64,000 nt of DNA from Micromonospora sp. MW-13 (GTDB lineage: Bacteria > Actinomycetota > Actinomycetes > Mycobacteriales > Micromonosporaceae), in NCBI RefSeq assembly GCF_003434305.1, contig NZ_QKKX01000058.1:1-64000 (forward strand), given 5' to 3'. Shown piece after piece: positions 61,841 to 64,000 of the stretch (within the stretch, counting starts at the first letter, position 1; each line of letters starts with the position of its first letter). A program made the position numbers and the translations under genes. The notes beneath the pieces are model-generated. The model was not told the DNA's origin. It made no database searches and saw only the letters and a list, made by a program, of their open reading frames with translations.

Positions 61841-62943
61841 CGACGTCCTCCCAGCCCGAGCGCCTCGCGGGCCAGCACGCCCAGCATGATCTCCGAGGTG
61901 CCGCCGGCGATGGTCTCCATGAAGGTCTCGTGCCACAGGAAGCTCGGCGTGCCGGTGCGGGCGGCCCCGGCATCGCCGACGTCGAACGGCAGCCGCGCGA
62001 TGCGTTGCAGGGTCCTGCTGCCCAGCAGCTTCGCCCGCGCCGCCTGCGCGGCGCCGTCCTGGCCGGCCTCCAGGGCCGCGAGGGTGCTCATGGCCGCCAC
62101 CTCCACCTCGGCCACGTCCAGCGCGATGTCGGCGATGTCGGCGCGGGTCCGGGCATCGGCCGACCAGCCCCGCTCGCCCGACCAGCGCAGCAGGTCCTCG
62201 AAGTCGCGGCGGACCCGGCCAGGCAGCACCATCAGATGCCGCTCGACGGCCAGCGCGGCCCGGATCAGCCGCCACGCCTCGCCTTCGGCGCCGATCCGGT
62301 TCTCCTGCGGCACGTAGACGCCGTCGAGGCTCACCTCGTTGAGCCGGTGCCCGTCGATGGTGTCGATCGGCCGGATCTGCACCCCGGGCGCGGTGAGGTC
62401 GAGCATCAGCAGGGTGTGACCGCTCTCCGGGGTGCGGCACAGCAGCCACAGGTAGTCGGAGTTGTGCGCGTCGGAGGTCCACCGCTTCTCGCCGGTGACC
62501 CGGTACCCGTCGCCGTCGGGCACCGCCCGGGTGCGCACCCCGGCCAGGTCCGATCCGGCTTCCGGCTCCGAGTATCCCAACGCGAAGCTGATCTCGCCCA
62601 GGCCGATGCCGGGCAGGAACCGGGCCCGCTGCTCGTCCGTGCCGTGCCCGATGATGGTCTTCGCGACGATCCCGGCGGCCAGGTCGGGGCGGACCGCGCG
62701 GGCGTAGGCCAGCTCGTCCCAGACGATGAACTCGGTGGAGGGCCGCGCGCCCTGCCCGCCCCACTCACGCGGCCAGGCCAGCCGCAGCCAGCCGCGCCGG
62801 CCGAGCTCGCGGTACAGCTCGCGGCTGGCGCCGCCGCGGCCGTGGAAGTACTGCATCGGGTCGCGCTGGTGCGCGTGTTCGGCCAGGAAGACCCGCACCT
62901 CGTCGCGCAGGCGCTCCTGGTCGGCGGTGAAGGCCCACCTCAT
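61837..62943 (-). CDS. Acyl-CoA dehydrogenase, full-length subunit
   Basis: A 368-aa dehydrogenase. FALGYSEPEAGSDLAGVRT is the FAD/substrate block, GYRVTGEKRWTSDAHNSDY follows, and the C-terminal TIAGGTSEIMLGVLAREALGL is the signature that contacts FAD. It would introduce a double bond into an acyl-CoA. Likely forms a complex with the 306-aa subunit. Start ATG 62943 overlaps the hydratase stop as ATGA. Confidence 0.92.
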   Translation of the reverse strand: MRWAFTADQERLRDEVRVFLAEHAHQRDPMQYFHGRGGASRELYRELGRRGWLRLAWPREWGGQGARPSTEFIVWDELAYARAVRPDLAAGIVAKTIIGHGTDEQRARFLPGIGLGEISFALGYSEPEAGSDLAGVRTRAVPDGDGYRVTGEKRWTSDAHNSDYLWLLCRTPESGHTLLMLDLTAPGVQIRPIDTIDGHRLNEVSLDGVYVPQENRIGAEGEAWRLIRAALAVERHLMVLPGRVRRDFEDLLRWSGERGWSADARTRADIADIALDVAEVEVAAMSTLAALEAGQDGAAQAARAKLLGSRTLQRIARLPFDVGDAGAARTGTPSFLWHETFMETIAGGTSEIMLGVLAREALGLGGRR

Positions 62944-63737
62944 GCCGGCACCTCGACGTTCCACTGCGGCGGGCGTCGCTGCACGAAGGCGCGCGCTCCC
63001 TCGACGAAGTCGGGGTGGGTCCACTGCCGGCGGGCCAGTTCCCAGCCGTACTCCAGGGCCTCCTGGTGCGGCCGTTCGGCGGCGCCCCAGACGGCCTGCT
63101 TCGAGCGCGACACGGCACTCGGGGAGTTGGCGGCGATGGCCGTGGCCAGTTCCCGCGCGGCGTCCATCAGGCCGGCCGCCGGCACCAGTTCGTCGACCAG
63201 ACCGAGCTGGTACGCGCGGTCCGCGGCGAGCCGGAAACCCCGGCCCGCCAGCGTCATCCGCAGGACGGTACCCAGCGGCAGGCGGCGGGCCAGTCCGATG
63301 TTCTCCACCGCACCGACCTGCCCGACGCTGACATGGGTGTCCATGAACTGGGCGTGCTCGGCGGCCACGACGATGTCGGCGTCCGCGACGAAGTGCAGCC
63401 CGCCTCCGGCGACCAGCCCGTTCACGGCGCAGATGACGGGCTTCCACACCTGGTTCTGCAACGGTGACCAGACGATGTCCTCGGCCACCGTGCCGTGCCC
63501 GGACGAGGTCGTACCGGTGTCGGCCACCTCGCGGACGTCGGCGCCCGTGCAGAAGTGCCGGTCCCCGGTGCCGGTGACGATGACCACCCGTACCGACGGG
63601 TCGTCGCGTACCGTCGCCCACAGCTCGCGCAGCCGGGGCCGCATCCGCCGGGACAGCGCGTTGCCCACCTCCGGCCGGTTGAGCCGGATGGTGGCGATGC
63701 CGTCGCGCTCGTCGTACTCGATGTCCTCGTTCGTCAT
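62940..63737 (-). CDS. Enoyl-CoA hydratase/isomerase
   Basis: A 265-aa crotonase-fold enzyme. FCTGADVREV and AVNGLVAGGGLHFVADADIVV form the oxyanion hole and CoA site; QFMDTHVSVGQVGAVENIGLA contains the active-site region, in which one of the two usual hydratase glutamates appears replaced, so it could be an isomerase or hydrolase. ATG 63737 has only a weak ribosome site. Four bases separate it from the upstream CoA-transferase stop. Confidence 0.9.
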   Translation of the reverse strand: MTNEDIEYDERDGIATIRLNRPEVGNALSRRMRPRLRELWATVRDDPSVRVVIVTGTGDRHFCTGADVREVADTGTTSSGHGTVAEDIVWSPLQNQVWKPVICAVNGLVAGGGLHFVADADIVVAAEHAQFMDTHVSVGQVGAVENIGLARRLPLGTVLRMTLAGRGFRLAADRAYQLGLVDELVPAAGLMDAARELATAIAANSPSAVSRSKQAVWGAAERPHQEALEYGWELARRQWTHPDFVEGARAFVQRRPPQWNVEVPA

Positions 63738-63741
63738 GTCG

Positions 63742-64000
63742 CTAACCCACGATCCGCTCGGCGCGCAGCCGCTCGATGTCCACCCCGGCAAGTCCGAGGC
63801 CGGCGAGCAGCTCGTCGGTGTGCCGGCCGTACCCGACCGGCGGGCCCGGCGGCACCGCGGCGGTCCGGGAGAACCGCGGCGCGGGCGCCGGCTGGGGCGT
63901 CCCCGCGACCGGCACCAGCGTGCCCCGGGCGGCCAGGTGCGGGTGGGCGGCGGCCTCGGCCAGCGACAGCACCGGTGTGACGCAGGCGTCGGTGCCGTCG
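63742..64000 (-). CDS. CaiB/BaiF family CoA-transferase (partial, 5' end outside window)
   Basis: Only the C-terminal 85 codons are in the window. The visible start GTDACVTPVLSLAEAAAHPH is the canonical family III CoA-transferase block, followed by the usual terminal PVGYGRHTDELLAGLGL region. Such enzymes move CoA between acids or racemise methyl-branched acyl-CoAs. It is the first visible gene of the acyl-CoA operon and extends beyond base 64000. Confidence 0.85.
   Translation of the reverse strand, partial: DGTDACVTPVLSLAEAAAHPHLAARGTLVPVAGTPQPAPAPRFSRTAAVPPGPPVGYGRHTDELLAGLGLAGVDIERLRAERIVG

Overview
This is a very GC-rich window with near-saturated third-position GC, GTG starts and many ATGA/GTGA start-stop overlaps. 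Several actinobacterial families are present: DUF3145, an F420-type LLM oxidoreductase, a DUF5753 HTH protein paired with DUF397, a LAL-type giant LuxR regulator, and a c-di-AMP riboswitch ahead of a secreted cell-wall hydrolase. The source is most likely a chromosome of a Micromonosporaceae-like actinomycete (inference from gene content; no rRNA or tRNA is present). Long antisense ORFs are frequent and are treated as GC shadows.

Layout. 1-2500: VOC protein, small ORF, lipoprotein, ROK sugar kinase. 2600-11400 (minus strand): a tightly coupled import and catabolism operon (ROK repressor, Fe/polyamine-type binding protein, ABC ATPase, double permease, creatininase-family amidohydrolase, metal-dependent amidohydrolase, argininosuccinate-lyase-like C-N lyase). 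Divergent from it, behind a perfect ROK-type palindrome, is a secreted PIG-L deacetylase with a CBM9-like domain, followed by a convergent NagZ-type GH3 lipoprotein. 16300-24600: DUF3145, a small conserved-looking protein, alpha/beta hydrolase, HelD-like helicase, CDF metal exporter, riboswitch-controlled peptidase, SRPBCC protein, STAS protein. 24900-35400: small stress-type genes (poly-Asp microprotein, membrane protein, triple BON protein, DsbA-like protein), a LAL regulator, a Zn-alcohol dehydrogenase pair, a saccharopine-dehydrogenase-like reductase, a MerR/beta-clamp fusion and an L,D-transpeptidase. 35400-38500: an accessory patch that looks less GC-rich (DivIVA-like pair, HTH/DUF397 pair, uridine-kinase-like gene). 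38700-49200: S9 peptidase, S2P-CBS protease, alditol-oxidase-like enzyme, F420 oxidoreductase, NarL-type two-component system, acyl-CoA-dehydrogenase-like hydroxylase.

49390-58140 looks like a defence or accessory island. It holds a three-gene operon (DUF559-type nuclease, winged-helix protein, 1062-aa protein with two P-loop ATPase domains, one HerA-like), a membrane gene, a membrane-anchored gene split by a shift in a G6 run, a YefM/YoeB toxin-antitoxin pair, and an HTH-TPR regulator broken by a perfect 25-bp tandem duplication. 58190-64000 (minus strand) is a six-gene acyl-CoA degradation operon: CoA-transferase, enoyl-CoA hydratase, acyl-CoA dehydrogenase, CoA ligase, second acyl-CoA dehydrogenase and thiolase, with four overlapping junctions.

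The strongest candidates for something undescribed are the nuclease/wHTH/dual-ATPase operon, the MerR regulator fused to sliding-clamp domains behind a 19-bp-spacer promoter that would give a leaderless mRNA, and the C-N lyase/amidohydrolase import operon.
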